Part shown: piece after piece, positions 1 through 10,400 of the stretch | Position numbering within the stretch: the first letter of the stretch is position 1 | How the letters are laid out: each line of letters begins with the position of its first letter | Origin: Corynebacterium pollutisoli | GTDB lineage: Bacteria; Actinomycetota; Actinomycetes; Mycobacteriales; Mycobacteriaceae | NCBI RefSeq assembly: GCF_900177745.1 | Contig: NZ_FXAR01000007.1 | Span: forward strand, 89,598 to 153,597 | Direction: 5' to 3' | Length of the DNA: 64,000 bases | Notes under the pieces: model-generated | What the model saw: only the letters and a program-made list of their open reading frames with translations | Database searches by the model: none | What the model was told of the DNA's origin: nothing | Program-made: the position numbers and the translations under genes

Positions 1-318
1 GCCGTCCTCGACTGGTCCTGGTGGGCCCGCGGCCTCACCGTGCTCGCGGTGGTCAGGCTGGTCACGGAGCTCATCGACGCCCCCACCCCCGGCAAGGCAC
101 TCCTCGGATTGCGGGTCACGCACTCCCCCGGGCTCCGGCCGCTGCGCGTACTGGGGCGCAACCTGTGGCTGGCCCCGGCGCTGCTCATCGCCCTGGCGGT
201 GGACCACCCGGTCCTCCTCGTCGAGGGTTTCATCGCCCTGACCTTCCTCTACATTCCGGCGCAGCGCAGCATCACCGACCTGCTCGCCCGGGCGGAGATC
301 ACCCGCACCGGGCGGTAG
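1..318 (+). CDS. RDD family membrane protein, C-terminal part
   Basis: The reading frame is open from the first base, so the N-terminus lies outside the window. About 105 residues remain. They contain a hydrophobic start, the segment PGKALLGLRV typical of RDD domains (a conserved G-K followed by G-L-R-V), and a second hydrophobic stretch (LWLAPALLIALAV). RDD proteins are small polytopic membrane proteins of mostly unknown transport-related role; nothing here defines a substrate. The stop overlaps the end of the convergent lipoprotein gene by 20 bases. Confidence 0.7.
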   Translation, partial: AVLDWSWWARGLTVLAVVRLVTELIDAPTPGKALLGLRVTHSPGLRPLRVLGRNLWLAPALLIALAVDHPVLLVEGFIALTFLYIPAQRSITDLLARAEITRTGR

Positions 319-1087
319 GCAGAGCGCCCAGGTCGACCAGTTCCCGGGCCAGGGCGGTGGCCATGGCCTGCGCATCCTCGAAAGTGCCGGACTGCGGAGT
401 GACGGTGAGTGCCACCGCCGCGGCGCCCTCGTCGGTGGGGACGAGCCCGAACTGGCGGGCAGTGTAGATCCCCGCCGGATCCGGGCCCCAGCCGCCCTTG
501 AAGCGCGCTCCCGGGATCGTGCCCAGCCCCCAGGCCTGGGTCGGGTCGATCATCGCCATGTCCGCGAGCACCGGTTCCGCGCCCGCCAGGCAGGGCAGGT
601 GCGCGGCGAACCGCGCCTGGTCGGACGGGGCCCACGCGGTCTGCCCGGTGATGCTGTACTCCGGGCGTAGCCGCTCCCGCGCGACGGTGGTCCCGGCGTG
701 GCCCTCCGCCAGCACGGCATCCACGGCCTCCGCTCCGGCGGCGGTCCACAGCACCTCGGCCGCGTCATTGTCGGAGACCCGGATCGCGGCCGAGGCGATG
801 TTCGCCAGCCCCGGGTCGCCCCGCAGGGCTGCGATCGCCAACGGCACCTTGATCGTCGACCACGCGGGGGCCGCCGCGTCCTCCCCGGCCGCGACAACCT
901 CCGACCCGTCCACGACCGCCAGCCCGGCCGTGCCTCTGAACCCGGCGGTGACGGCAGTGACAGCGGCGGCGACGGGGACGTCAACGGGGGCGTCGATAAG
1001 CGGTGTCGGGGCCGGTTCCTCCCCGGTGGGGATGGTGCAGCCGGCCAGCAGCATCCCGGCGAGCAGGCCGACGGTCAGGCGCCTCAT
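299..1087 (-). CDS. Lipoprotein with beta-lactamase/transpeptidase-like serine hydrolase fold
   Basis: The 262-residue product starts at MRRLTVGLLAGMLLAGC, a lipoprotein signal with lipobox LLAGC, so it is probably anchored on the outer face of the cytoplasmic membrane. A Ser-x-x-Lys motif (WSTIKVPLA) sits about 85 residues in, followed by SDNDAAE, which resembles the second (SxN) motif of class A beta-lactamase-like hydrolases. A clear KTG box is not visible; KGGWGPD near the C-terminus may stand in for it. Substrate and activity are therefore unknown. Its ATG overlaps the stop of the upstream membrane-anchored gene by four bases (ATGA), so the two are probably co-translated. A longer start is possible but would put 12 non-signal residues before the leader. 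Confidence 0.7.
   Translation of the reverse strand: MRRLTVGLLAGMLLAGCTIPTGEEPAPTPLIDAPVDVPVAAAVTAVTAGFRGTAGLAVVDGSEVVAAGEDAAAPAWSTIKVPLAIAALRGDPGLANIASAAIRVSDNDAAEVLWTAAGAEAVDAVLAEGHAGTTVARERLRPEYSITGQTAWAPSDQARFAAHLPCLAGAEPVLADMAMIDPTQAWGLGTIPGARFKGGWGPDPAGIYTARQFGLVPTDEGAAAVALTVTPQSGTFEDAQAMATALARELVDLGALPTARCG
991..1001 (+). repeat. Dispersed motif CGTCGATAAGC (first of 11 exact copies)
   Basis: Exact 11-base copies lie on the plus strand at 991, 8891, 20151, 24850, 29313, 35894 and 46800, and on the minus strand at 22990-23000, 26825-26835, 33128-33138 and 61657-61667. A one-base variant, CGTCGAGAAGC, occurs on the plus strand at 12306, 15871, 28810, 49854 and 56759, and on the minus strand at 6753, 10053, 18644, 26893, 31019, 35849, 54623, 58643 and 63168. 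Copies fall in different reading frames and one is intergenic, so amino-acid sequence does not explain them. Function is unknown. Confidence 0.8.
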
Positions 1088-1656
1088 GAGATGTGGACGA
1101 CCGCGTTGTTGCCTCCGGTGCACGTGACCACGGAGCCGTCGTCGCGGCAGGACATCGTGTAGTTCTGCTGCGTGACGGGGCTGGCGACCCGCAGCTGCGC
1201 CTCGGTCTCCCCGGTGTCGAGGTAGTGGCGGACGAACTCGTCACGCACGGCCAGGGCGAAGGGCTCGCTGGTCACCTCGGTGCCTCGCCACACGCTGTTG
1301 AAGTCACCCGTGGGTGCCCCCTGCCGGGCGGCGTCATTGGCGGGGATCGCCTGGGCAGGCACCCGCGCGTCCGTCGGGCGGCCCTGCGGCTCCGGCGGCG
1401 CCACCCGCACCGTCGACGTGTACGTCGAGGTCACCGGCCCGCTTGCCGACGTCCCCCCGTCCCCCGACCAACCGAACCACCAGGCGGCGACCGCCGCGCC
1501 GACCACCACGAGGGCGGCCGACAGCGCGATGAGCGGGGTGAGCGCGGTCCGCTTCGGCGGGTCCGGGATGGCCGGATGCACGTACTGCTCGTGCGCGTCG
1601 GCCGGATTGCCGGGCTCCTGGGGAGGAAAGTACTGGACGGGCTTTTCGCTGCTCAC
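1084..1656 (-). CDS. Membrane-anchored protein of unknown function
   Basis: The 190-residue product has a proline-rich cytoplasmic N-terminus, one transmembrane helix (about residues 38-60, LTPLIALSAALVVVGAAVAAW) and an extracytoplasmic C-terminal domain with two cysteines (MSCRDDGSVVTC) that could form a disulfide. The GTG at 1656 gives a sensible N-terminus; the open frame upstream reads as a shadow of purH. The C-terminal domain has no motif I recognise. The four-base overlap with the downstream lipoprotein gene suggests the two work together at the cell envelope. Confidence 0.65.
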   Translation of the reverse strand: MSSEKPVQYFPPQEPGNPADAHEQYVHPAIPDPPKRTALTPLIALSAALVVVGAAVAAWWFGWSGDGGTSASGPVTSTYTSTVRVAPPEPQGRPTDARVPAQAIPANDAARQGAPTGDFNSVWRGTEVTSEPFALAVRDEFVRHYLDTGETEAQLRVASPVTQQNYTMSCRDDGSVVTCTGGNNAVVHIS

Positions 1657-1671
1657 ACCCCCATAGTGACA

Positions 1672-1714
1672 CACGCAGCCCCCTGCCGGACCGGATCCGG
1701 CAGGGGGCTGCGTG
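1672..1714 (-). terminator. Long hairpin after purH
   Basis: A perfect inverted repeat has 19-base arms at 1672-1690 and 1696-1714 and a 5-base loop. It lies between the end of purH and the start of the next minus-strand gene. There is no clear T-run, so it may act as an intrinsic terminator or as a transcript-stabilising stem. Confidence 0.7.
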
Positions 1715-1723
1715 GTACTCGCT

Positions 1724-3296
<1,573 letters not shown>

Positions 3297-3304
<8 letters not shown>

Positions 3305-3896
3305 GGATGAACTCAACCTTCCTGTTGGTCTCGTCGATGCGTGCCGACCGCAGCACCGACACAATGAGCTGTCGTTCGATCTTCTTGATCCGCTCGTGGA
3401 GGGAGCTTTCGGTGTCATCCGGTTCCACGTCGACCGCCTCCTGGGCGATGATCGGGCCCGTGTCCACGCCCGCGTCAATGTAGTGGACGGTGGAGCCGGT
3501 GACCTTCACCCCGTACGCGAGCGCGTCACGGACGGCATGCGCCCCCGGGAACGACGGCAGCAGCGCCGGATGTGTGTTGATGATGCGACCGCCGAAGCGG
3601 TCGAGGACGCCCGCACCGAGAATCTTCATGAACCCGGCGGACACGATGATCCCCGGGTTCCCCTCCTCGATGACATCGGCGAGCGTGACGTTCCAGGCCG
3701 CCCGGTCTGCACCGAGTTCCACGACCCGCGTATCGACGCCCGCTTCTTCCGCACGTGTCAGGGCAGCGCACGGCACATCGGCGATGACGAGGCTCACGCG
3801 GTACCGGTCATCCTGGTTGTCCAGGATCGACTGCAGCAGCGTGCCACTGCCGGACACGAGCACGACGACATTGAGGGGATCGAGGGTGGAAGTCAC
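3297..3896 (-). CDS. purN: Phosphoribosylglycinamide formyltransferase
   Basis: This enzyme transfers a formyl group from 10-formyl-tetrahydrofolate to GAR in purine synthesis. The 199-residue product begins at GTG 3896. It shows the nucleotide-binding start [13 protein letters not shown], the segment SAGFMKILG with [13 protein letters not shown] carrying the catalytic N-x-H, and a downstream aspartate in [13 protein letters not shown], as expected for the GART family. Ten bases separate it from perM and its end overlaps purH, indicating one transcript. Confidence 0.95.
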
Positions 3897-3906
3897 CCGT
3901 CCGATC

Positions 3907-5421
3907 TTAGTCCTTAGGGTCGGCTTCTTCCTCCATCTCGTCGACTTCCCCGGAATCTGGGGCACCCGACGGCTCCGGGGTCTCCGGTTCTTGCGGCTCG
4001 TCCGGCTCTTCCGACTCTTCCGCCACTTCTGCGACTTCCGGCTCGGCCGGTTCCTCTGCAGGCTCCTCTGCAGGCTCCTCCACGACCTCGCCCTCGAGGA
4101 TCTCCTCCTCAGGCTCGTCCTCTGGCTCGGGCCCGATCTCAGCCTCAGTCTCAGTCTCAGGCTCAGCCTCCGGTTCCGGGTCAGCGGGTGCCGCCCGGCG
4201 ATCGGCCAGCTTGCCGACGAGCGCCGCCGCCACACCGATACCCGCCGTCCAGGCGAACGCGAGGCCGGCGGTCAGCCAGGCCATGGGGCCAGCGGTCCCG
4301 AGGTACCCCACCTGCCCGGTGGTGAGGTAGCTGAGGATGAGCACCAGCACGGCGATCGCAGCGGCGGTGCCGATCGTCTGGACGACGGTGAACCGCACGC
4401 TGCCGAGGACGTAGGCCACGGCCATGGAGGTGACCAGCAGCAGGAGGATCGACCACGGGTGCGCCCAGCCGGGGATGAGGGCGAGCAGCGGCAGGGGCGG
4501 CAGGGCGGTGAGGTCGATGGCGTAGAGGGACAGGGAGGCGGAGCCGATGTGGAACTCGGAGCCCATCATCACGGCGGCCGCGGCGATGACCGCGTTGGGC
4601 AGGTAGAGCAGGCTGATGAGCGCCGCCCCGACGAGACCGGGACCACTGTTATATATAGAAGCCACCTCGACCTGGCGGGACCAGCCTCCCACCAGCAGGC
4701 CGACCAGCAGCAGCAGGGCGCCCAGGAAGAGGAACAGGAGGATGCGGGCGGCGGTGGACACGGCGTCGACAAGCCAGTCGGGGGCGGAGTAGCGACGCAG
4801 CACCGCCCGCCACAGGCGCGGGCCCATGCCGATGACCAGGGCCAGGGAGTGGACGAGGAGGGTGCGCGCCACGGCGTGGCCGAGCGGCGGGGGGCCGACG
4901 TCGAAGACGCGACCCGCGTCCCACATCATGGCGGCGGCGATGAACGTGAGCACGAGCGGGATGAGCAGCGTGGCCGCTGCGAGGATGAGCAGGTCCGCGA
5001 TGCTGATCCGGTCGCGCACGGCCGTACGGATGCGGCGGGCCACGAGGGCGATCAGGCCGATCGTCGGCAGGAGGGGCAGCACGCCGAGCACCGTGCCGCT
5101 CGCGCTGACGGGCACGAGATTGAGGACCAGCCACAACTGGGCGATGGTCGCGGGCAGGGCCGCCAGTGTGGTTCCTGTCACAAGCAGGCCGGAGAGCGCG
5201 ATGGCGATGACGGCGAGCACGACGACGACATGCGGGACGGCCACCACGGGCACGTACCGGCGCAGCCGACCGAGGGTGCCAGCGGGTGCGGGTGTGGTCG
5301 GGGCCTTCCCGGTGCGGGACTGGCGGACGCTGGCAGCGGTGCTACCTGCGGAAGCCCCGCCGGCCCGGATCTTCCGCGGGCGCCGGCCGGGCCGGGACTG
5401 AGGGCTGGTCTTCTTGCTCAT
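3907..5421 (-). CDS. perM: PerM-like (DUF6350) polytopic membrane protein with acidic tail
   Basis: The 504 residues comprise a basic N-terminus, roughly ten hydrophobic segments and, from about residue 410, a cytoplasmic tail of about 90 residues made almost entirely of Glu, Pro and Ala with tandem PAEE repeats. Position directly upstream of purN-purH matches Rv0955 (PerM) of M. tuberculosis, reported to support cell division under stress; function here is inferred from that synteny and topology. The start at 5421 is preceded by a divergent promoter region. A short AT-rich tract (TTATATATA at 4649-4657) inside the gene is odd for this GC content but is read through as coding. Confidence 0.8.
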   Translation of the reverse strand: MSKKTSPQSRPGRRPRKIRAGGASAGSTAASVRQSRTGKAPTTPAPAGTLGRLRRYVPVVAVPHVVVVLAVIAIALSGLLVTGTTLAALPATIAQLWLVLNLVPVSASGTVLGVLPLLPTIGLIALVARRIRTAVRDRISIADLLILAAATLLIPLVLTFIAAAMMWDAGRVFDVGPPPLGHAVARTLLVHSLALVIGMGPRLWRAVLRRYSAPDWLVDAVSTAARILLFLFLGALLLLVGLLVGGWSRQVEVASIYNSGPGLVGAALISLLYLPNAVIAAAAVMMGSEFHIGSASLSLYAIDLTALPPLPLLALIPGWAHPWSILLLLVTSMAVAYVLGSVRFTVVQTIGTAAAIAVLVLILSYLTTGQVGYLGTAGPMAWLTAGLAFAWTAGIGVAAALVGKLADRRAAPADPEPEAEPETETEAEIGPEPEDEPEEEILEGEVVEEPAEEPAEEPAEPEVAEVAEESEEPDEPQEPETPEPSGAPDSGEVDEMEEEADPKD

Positions 5422-5576
5422 CACCTCCCCACTGTGCCACGCTGGGGCGTCGGCTTCGTGACGGCGCGGCCATTCCGGGCCGCTGTGTAACGCTTCCGGC
5501 GCGGGGCACGATATGAGGCGTTTCCGGGGGAACGGTTGCCTCGTCAGAATCGAGACGCTATTGTTACCGACCGTAG

Positions 5577-5606
5577 GTAACAAAGCGGTCACAAACTCGT
5601 AACCCA
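5577..5606 (+). promoter_or_regulatory. Triple direct repeat resembling MtrA boxes
   Basis: Three 8-base units, GTAACAAA (5577-5584), GTCACAAA (5588-5595) and GTAACCCA (5599-5606), are each separated by exactly three bases and end 31 bases before an M23 peptidase gene. My recollection of the C. glutamicum MtrA site is two imperfect 8-base direct repeats with a 3-base spacer, found upstream of M23/NlpC cell-wall hydrolase genes. The assignment is by pattern only. Confidence 0.6.
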
Positions 5607-5637
5607 ACAGTTGTGGCGAACGACGGAAGAAGGCTTC

Positions 5638-6390
5638 ATGCGAATGACGACTCAGCGGTCGACCCGAGGCAAGCACCGGAAGATCACCACCTCGCAGACC
5701 ACCAAGGGTCGTATCGCCCTCGTCACGGTCGCCACCGGCGCCGTCTCCACCGCCGGCATCGGCGGCGCGGCAGCCGCCCAGATCCAGGCCAACGACACCG
5801 AGGCGGAGACCACCGTCACCGCCACCCCGGAGTACGAGCTCGCGGCCAACACCTCCGACATCGCCGCGCAGGTCGCCGAGGCCGCCCCGCAGATCCTGGC
5901 CATCGCCGAGCACAAGCCGGCCGATTACATCCAGCAGCAGCTCACCACCGCCGTCCAGTTCGCGGACGTCCGCGCCCAGCTGGACCAGGCGCTGCGCGCA
6001 CCCTCCGTCGTCAAGCCGGCCGAGGGTGTCTTCACCTCCGGGTACGGCCCGCGCTGGGGCACCCTCCACGCCGGCATCGACATCGCCAACGCCGTGGGCA
6101 CCCCGATCCTCGCAGTGATGGACGGTACCGTCATCGATTCCGGCCCCGCCTCCGGTTACGGCAACTGGATCCGCATCCAGCACACCGACGGTTCCATCTC
6201 CGTCTACGGCCACATGGAGACCCTCGATGTCGCCGTCGGCCAGACCGTGCGCGCGGGCGAGAAGATCGCCGGCATGGGCAACCGTGGCTTCTCCACCGGC
6301 TCCCACCTGCACTTCGAGATCCACCCGGTCGGCCACGGTGCCGTCGACCCGGTTCCGTGGTTCGCGGAGCGCGGCGTCACCATCGCTTAA
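5638..6390 (+). CDS. Secreted M23 (LytM-type) metallopeptidase
   Basis: The 250-residue product has a basic N-terminus, a hydrophobic export segment and an Ala-rich cleavage region (about residues 30-45), a low-complexity linker, and a C-terminal LytM domain from about residue 130. Zinc-site motifs are visible: H-A-G-I-D (LHAGIDIAN) for the first His and Asp, and HLHFEIH for the HxH. It is expected to cleave peptidoglycan peptides, or to regulate such a hydrolase if inactive. The ATG at 5638 follows the purine-rich GAAGAAGG; 5644 is an alternative. A triple MtrA-like repeat lies upstream and a hairpin follows. A paralogue lies at 10571. Confidence 0.9.
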   Translation: MRMTTQRSTRGKHRKITTSQTTKGRIALVTVATGAVSTAGIGGAAAAQIQANDTEAETTVTATPEYELAANTSDIAAQVAEAAPQILAIAEHKPADYIQQQLTTAVQFADVRAQLDQALRAPSVVKPAEGVFTSGYGPRWGTLHAGIDIANAVGTPILAVMDGTVIDSGPASGYGNWIRIQHTDGSISVYGHMETLDVAVGQTVRAGEKIAGMGNRGFSTGSHLHFEIHPVGHGAVDPVPWFAERGVTIA

Positions 6391-6411
6391 GTTACCCGGC
6401 AGCCTCTTCCA

Positions 6412-6440
6412 CCCCGGTCAGCATCCGTCGCTGACCGGGG
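6412..6440 (+). terminator. Intrinsic terminator after the first M23 gene
   Basis: A perfect 10-base stem, CCCCGGTCAG (6412-6421) with CTGACCGGGG (6431-6440), and a 9-base loop start about 20 bases after the stop codon and are followed by TTCT. Confidence 0.8.
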
Positions 6441-6473
6441 TTCTGCATGTCCGAGCAACCCTTGCTGCGGCAC

Positions 6474-6490
6474 AGGTTACCGGGTAACCT
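6474..6490. promoter_or_regulatory. Perfect 17-base palindrome, likely PadR operator
   Basis: AGGTTACC-G-GGTAACCT is perfectly symmetrical and ends 29 bases before the PadR start codon. That position overlaps the expected promoter. PadR regulators are dimeric and commonly repress their own operon, so autoregulation is the natural reading. Confidence 0.7.
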
Positions 6491-6519
6491 GCCCGCCCCT
6501 CCACCGCAAGGATCCGCCC

Positions 6520-7056
6520 ATGTCCATCAAGCACTCCCTGCTGGCGCTGCTGGCTGACGGGCCTCGTTCCGCCAGCCAGCTCCAGCAGCAGTTCAGCGAC
6601 CGGACCCAGGCCGTCTGGCCCCTCAACATCGGCCAGGTGACGCAGACCCTCGGCCGCCTGGAACGCGACGGCCTCGTCGAGGTCGCGGGCACCATCACCG
6701 GCGCCAACAACCGCCCCGCCGAGACCCACCGGCTCACCGCCGCCGGACGGGAGCTTCTCGACGCCTGGTGGACCGCCCCCGTCCACCGGGCCGCCACCGA
6801 ACGCGACGAACTCGTCATCAAGGTCTCCCTCGCGGCGCATGACCCCGACATTGACCTCATCGCCCTCCTTGACCGCCAACGCCGGTCCACCATCCGGCAA
6901 CTCCGGGAACTCAACCGCGCCTCCCGCTCCCTCGACGACACCCGCACCGCCGACCGTCTGCAGGTCGAACGTCGCATCTTCGACCTCGAGGCCGAGGCCC
7001 GCTGGCTCGACCGCGTCGAGGCGCTCACGAACCCGACCACTCCAAAGGAGTCCTGA
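6520..7056 (+). CDS. PadR family transcriptional regulator
   Basis: The 178-residue product carries an N-terminal winged helix (SIKHSLLALLADGPRSASQL, then LNIGQVTQTLGRLERDGLV) and a C-terminal helical dimerisation region, the normal PadR arrangement. It lies one base before an ABC transporter operon and is preceded by a perfect palindrome, which suggests it senses a compound exported by the transporter and represses the whole operon. The ligand is unknown. Confidence 0.9.
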   Translation: MSIKHSLLALLADGPRSASQLQQQFSDRTQAVWPLNIGQVTQTLGRLERDGLVEVAGTITGANNRPAETHRLTAAGRELLDAWWTAPVHRAATERDELVIKVSLAAHDPDIDLIALLDRQRRSTIRQLRELNRASRSLDDTRTADRLQVERRIFDLEAEARWLDRVEALTNPTTPKES

Positions 7057-7057
7057 C

Positions 7058-7759
7058 ATGTCCCCCACTTCTCCCGCTCCCCTGGAGCTGCAGAAAGTCA
7101 CCTGCGTGTTCGGGGACGGTCCGCGGCGCGTCGTCGCCCTCGAGGACATCTCCCTCACCCTCGAACCGGGCGAACTCGTCGCGGTCATGGGCCCCTCCGG
7201 CTCGGGCAAGTCGACGCTTCTCAACGTCGCGGGCCTGCTGCAGTCGCCGACCTCCGGCCGGGTGCTCATCGACGGCGTCGACGCCGCCGACCTCTCCCCG
7301 GCCCGGGCTGCACTGCTGCGACGCACCCGAATCGGCCTGGTGTTCCAGCACTACAACCTCGTGCCCACCCTCACCGTCGGGGAGAACGTCTCCCTGCCGC
7401 TCGAGCTCGACGGGCGCAATCCCGCGGAGTGCCGGGAGGCCGCCCGCATTGCCCTGCAGGAGGTCGGCCTCGAGGGGCTCGACGACCGCTTCCCTGAGGA
7501 GATCTCCGGCGGTCAGGCCCAGCGGGCCGCCATCGCCCGCGCGCTGATCGGCGAGCGTTCCGTCCTGCTGGCCGACGAGCCGACCGGCGCGCTGGACACC
7601 ACCACGGGTGACGCCGTCCTGCGTATCCTCCGCGAACGTGTCGACGAGGGTGCCGCCGGCATGATAGTCACCCACGAGCCCCGCTTCGCCGGCTGGGCGG
7701 ATCGGGTCATCGTGGTCCGCGACGGCCGCCTCGTCGACGACGGTGGTGAGCTGTCGTGA
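7058..7759 (+). CDS. ABC transporter ATP-binding protein (MacB/LolD type)
   Basis: The 233-residue ATPase carries Walker A GPSGSGKS, a Q-loop in GLVFQHYNL, the signature ISGGQAQR and Walker B VLLADEPTGALD. These motifs and the length fit the MacB/LolD group that pairs with FtsX-type permeases. An AAAGGAG ribosome site lies just upstream. The stop codon overlaps the GTG start of the permease gene (GTGA), indicating translational coupling. Because that permease is interrupted, the transporter may be non-functional in this strain. Confidence 0.93.
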   Translation: MSPTSPAPLELQKVTCVFGDGPRRVVALEDISLTLEPGELVAVMGPSGSGKSTLLNVAGLLQSPTSGRVLIDGVDAADLSPARAALLRRTRIGLVFQHYNLVPTLTVGENVSLPLELDGRNPAECREAARIALQEVGLEGLDDRFPEEISGGQAQRAAIARALIGERSVLLADEPTGALDTTTGDAVLRILRERVDEGAAGMIVTHEPRFAGWADRVIVVRDGRLVDDGGELS

Positions 7760-10356
7760 GCGCGCTGATCGCCGCGACCCGGCCCACCCGGCGCGACATC
7801 GCCCGTCACCCATGACGCATCCTCGCCGCCGTCCTGCTCATCGCCCTGCCGGTGTTCGCCGGATCGTGGATGGTCACCAGCGAGCATTCCGCATCCGAGG
7901 CGGTCCTCGGCTCGACCGTCCGCACCTCTGCGGAACTGAGCGGCGGCAGTTGTGGGCAGTCCATCGACCGGTCGCGGCACGACTGCGAGGGGGACCCTGT
8001 TCCCGGCACCGCACTGGAACTGCTCGAGGAGCACCTGCCGGAGGGATTCGAGGCGGAGCTGCATTACACCACCTGGGGTTCGGCCTCCACCGAGCACCGC
8101 CGGACGGGCCTGAACGTCCAGCAGCGCGCCACCGGCAAGATCCCGCCCCCGGGGCAAATCTACCTGCCGAACTCCGCGGCCCAGGCTCTCAGGGTGCAGG
8201 CGGGCGACACCGTCACCTTCACCCCCGAGGGCCCGGGCGCAGCCGGCGTCGAGCTGACCGTCGCCGGCACCTCACCCGGTTTCGACGCGCTCGTCGGCGA
8301 ACCGACGCTCCTCGCTCCCGCCGACTCCCCCGAGCCCGTCGACGAGACCTACCGCTCGACATGGGTGATCACCGGGCCGGACGAGTTCACCTGGGATGAT
8401 GTTCTGGCGCTCAACGCGGTGGGATTCACCGTGCGGGCGGAGGACGTCATCGACAATCCCCCGCCGCTCGACCGGGTGCCGGAGCAGTTCCGCACCGTCC
8501 ACTACCCCTCGACCGGTTCCTCCGACACGATAACCCTGTTTCTCATGGGCGTCGCCGCCCTCGTCGTGGGCGTGTTGTTCCTGCTGGTCATCTCCCCGGT
8601 GTTCACCATCGCCACCACCCGCATGTCCCGCATCTTCGCGCTCATGAGCTCGCAGGGTGCCACCCCCGGGCACATCCGCCTCGCGGTCCTCGCCTACGGC
8701 CTGGTGGCCGGCGTCCTGGGTGCGAGCGCTGGCGCGGCCCTCGGCGTCGGAGCCGCGACGGTCTCGTGGATGCTCACCTACCCGGGCTGGCCACTGACCG
8801 TCCCGTGCGGGTATGTGGCCCTGCTGTGGCTGCTTGCCGTGATCGCGTCGACGGCGACGTCACTGCTTCCGGCCTGGGTGGCGGCCCGGGCGTCGATAAG
8901 CACCGGCGTGCAGGGGGCCACCCCGGACCGCCTGCTGCGGTGGCACCCGTGGATGACCGTCGGCCCCGTCGGCCTCATGCTGCTCGCCGGGGTGACGGGG
9001 GTCATGTGGCTCACCGTGGACCACGGGGTCATCAGCTACTACGGGCCACTGCCTGCGCTGGCCTTCGTCGTGCTCCTCGCCGCCAGCGCGCCCGCCCTGG
9101 TGTGGGCGATGGGCCGGATGGGCCGGTCTGCGCCGCTGGCGTGGCGGTTGGCGTTGCGCGATACGGGCCGACAGTCACTGCGCAGCGTCCCCGCCTTGGC
9201 GGCGATCATGACGGTGGTGGCCATGACCGTGGCCTTCCACGCCGGTTCCCAGGCCGCCAGCGGGCGTTCCCACGACCTCTACGGGTCGGTGTACGAGAGC
9301 CAGTCGATCCTCATCACCCCGGAGTGGCAGGACGGTTACAGCGCCCGGGAGCGTGATGTCGAGGACGTGGTGAGCCATGTCCTCAGCGTCACCGGCCCCG
9401 CGGAGCGGACCACCCTGCGGGGTGTGCGTTCCGACTGGTACGGGGAGAGCTTCTACGAGATCAACTACGGGGAATTCTGCCGGACGCAGCCCGCATCCGA
9501 GCAGTGCGCCCTGTGGGAACGTCACGATCGGGTGAGCGGGCCCCTCGAGTGGGCCAGCGGCTCGTTCCTCGAGGCCTCCCCCGAGATGCTCGACCTGCTC
9601 CGGATCGACGCGCCCGTCGACCTCACCGCACCGGCGATCCTCGTGCCCCGGGACACGATCGTGGAGGAACTGACCCTGCAGGACAAGGTCTACCACCCGG
9701 ACACCGACACCCACGAGCTCCTCGACGAGGTCACGCTGCCGGTCCTGCCGGTCCTGCCCGAACTCATGTCGGCGACCATCATCACCCCGGCCGGTCTCGC
9801 CGAGATCGGTGCCCCTGTCAACTACGTCGGCACCGTCCTCACCCCGGCCGAGGAGGTGACCTTCGACATGCGCCGCGACATCGCCGCGTGGGTCCAGGAG
9901 GAGACCGTCGGCACCACCGTCAACGTCCTCCCGCTGAACAACCGCCCCGACTGGTGGCCCGCCGCCTTCGCCGGAATCCTCGGCCTCGGCGTGGTCGTGG
10001 TGATCACCCTGGTGCTCGCCCTGTCATGGCAGGGGGCCCGCCGCCAGTTCGCGCTTCTCGACGCCGTCGGGGCCACCCCCTCACTCCCCTCCCGGGTCTC
10101 CGGGGCGTTCGCCGCCCTGCTCGCCCTGGCGGGCTCGCCGGCCGGCGCGGTGTTCGGCTATCTCGCGGCGTGGCTCATGTCCTCCCGGACGCTGGTCCAC
10201 CCGACGGGGGTCGTCATGGAGACCGGCACCGTCGGGTACCTCGTCCCCGATTGGCGGCTGCTGCTCATCCTGCTGGTGGCCACCCCGGTTCTCGCGTGGG
10301 CGGTCGGCTCGCTCTTCCACCGTCGCCCGGGAGAACTGGAGTACCGCGAGACGTAG
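7756..10356 (+). pseudogene. FtsX-type ABC permease interrupted by TGA at codon 20
   Basis: Translation from the coupled GTG at 7756 gives a short basic start ending in RDIARHP, then TGA at 7813-7815. The same frame then continues uninterrupted for about 845 codons, beginning ILAAVLLIALPVF (first membrane helix). A tryptophan codon (TGG) at the stop would restore a typical amphipathic entry into helix 1. The rest shows two FtsX/MacB-like membrane regions, four helices near 8530-8900 and further helices near 9040-9260 and 9955-10310, plus large extracytoplasmic loops. Nonsense mutation, sequencing error, or restart at GTG 7852 (losing helix 1) are the alternatives; the coupled start argues the interruption is recent. 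Confidence 0.8.
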
Positions 10357-10400
10357 AGCACACACGGCCGGAATCACCCCCGCAGCCCTCACCCCATGCG

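Noticed and set aside
4649..4657. TTATATATA tract as a promoter
   Set aside because: It lies inside perM coding sequence, reads as sensible codons, and has no gene start at a suitable distance on either strand.
3490..5490. Plus-strand frame of about 660 codons opposite purN and perM
   Set aside because: The perM and purN frames have clear family motifs and operon spacing; the opposite frame is charged low-complexity sequence.
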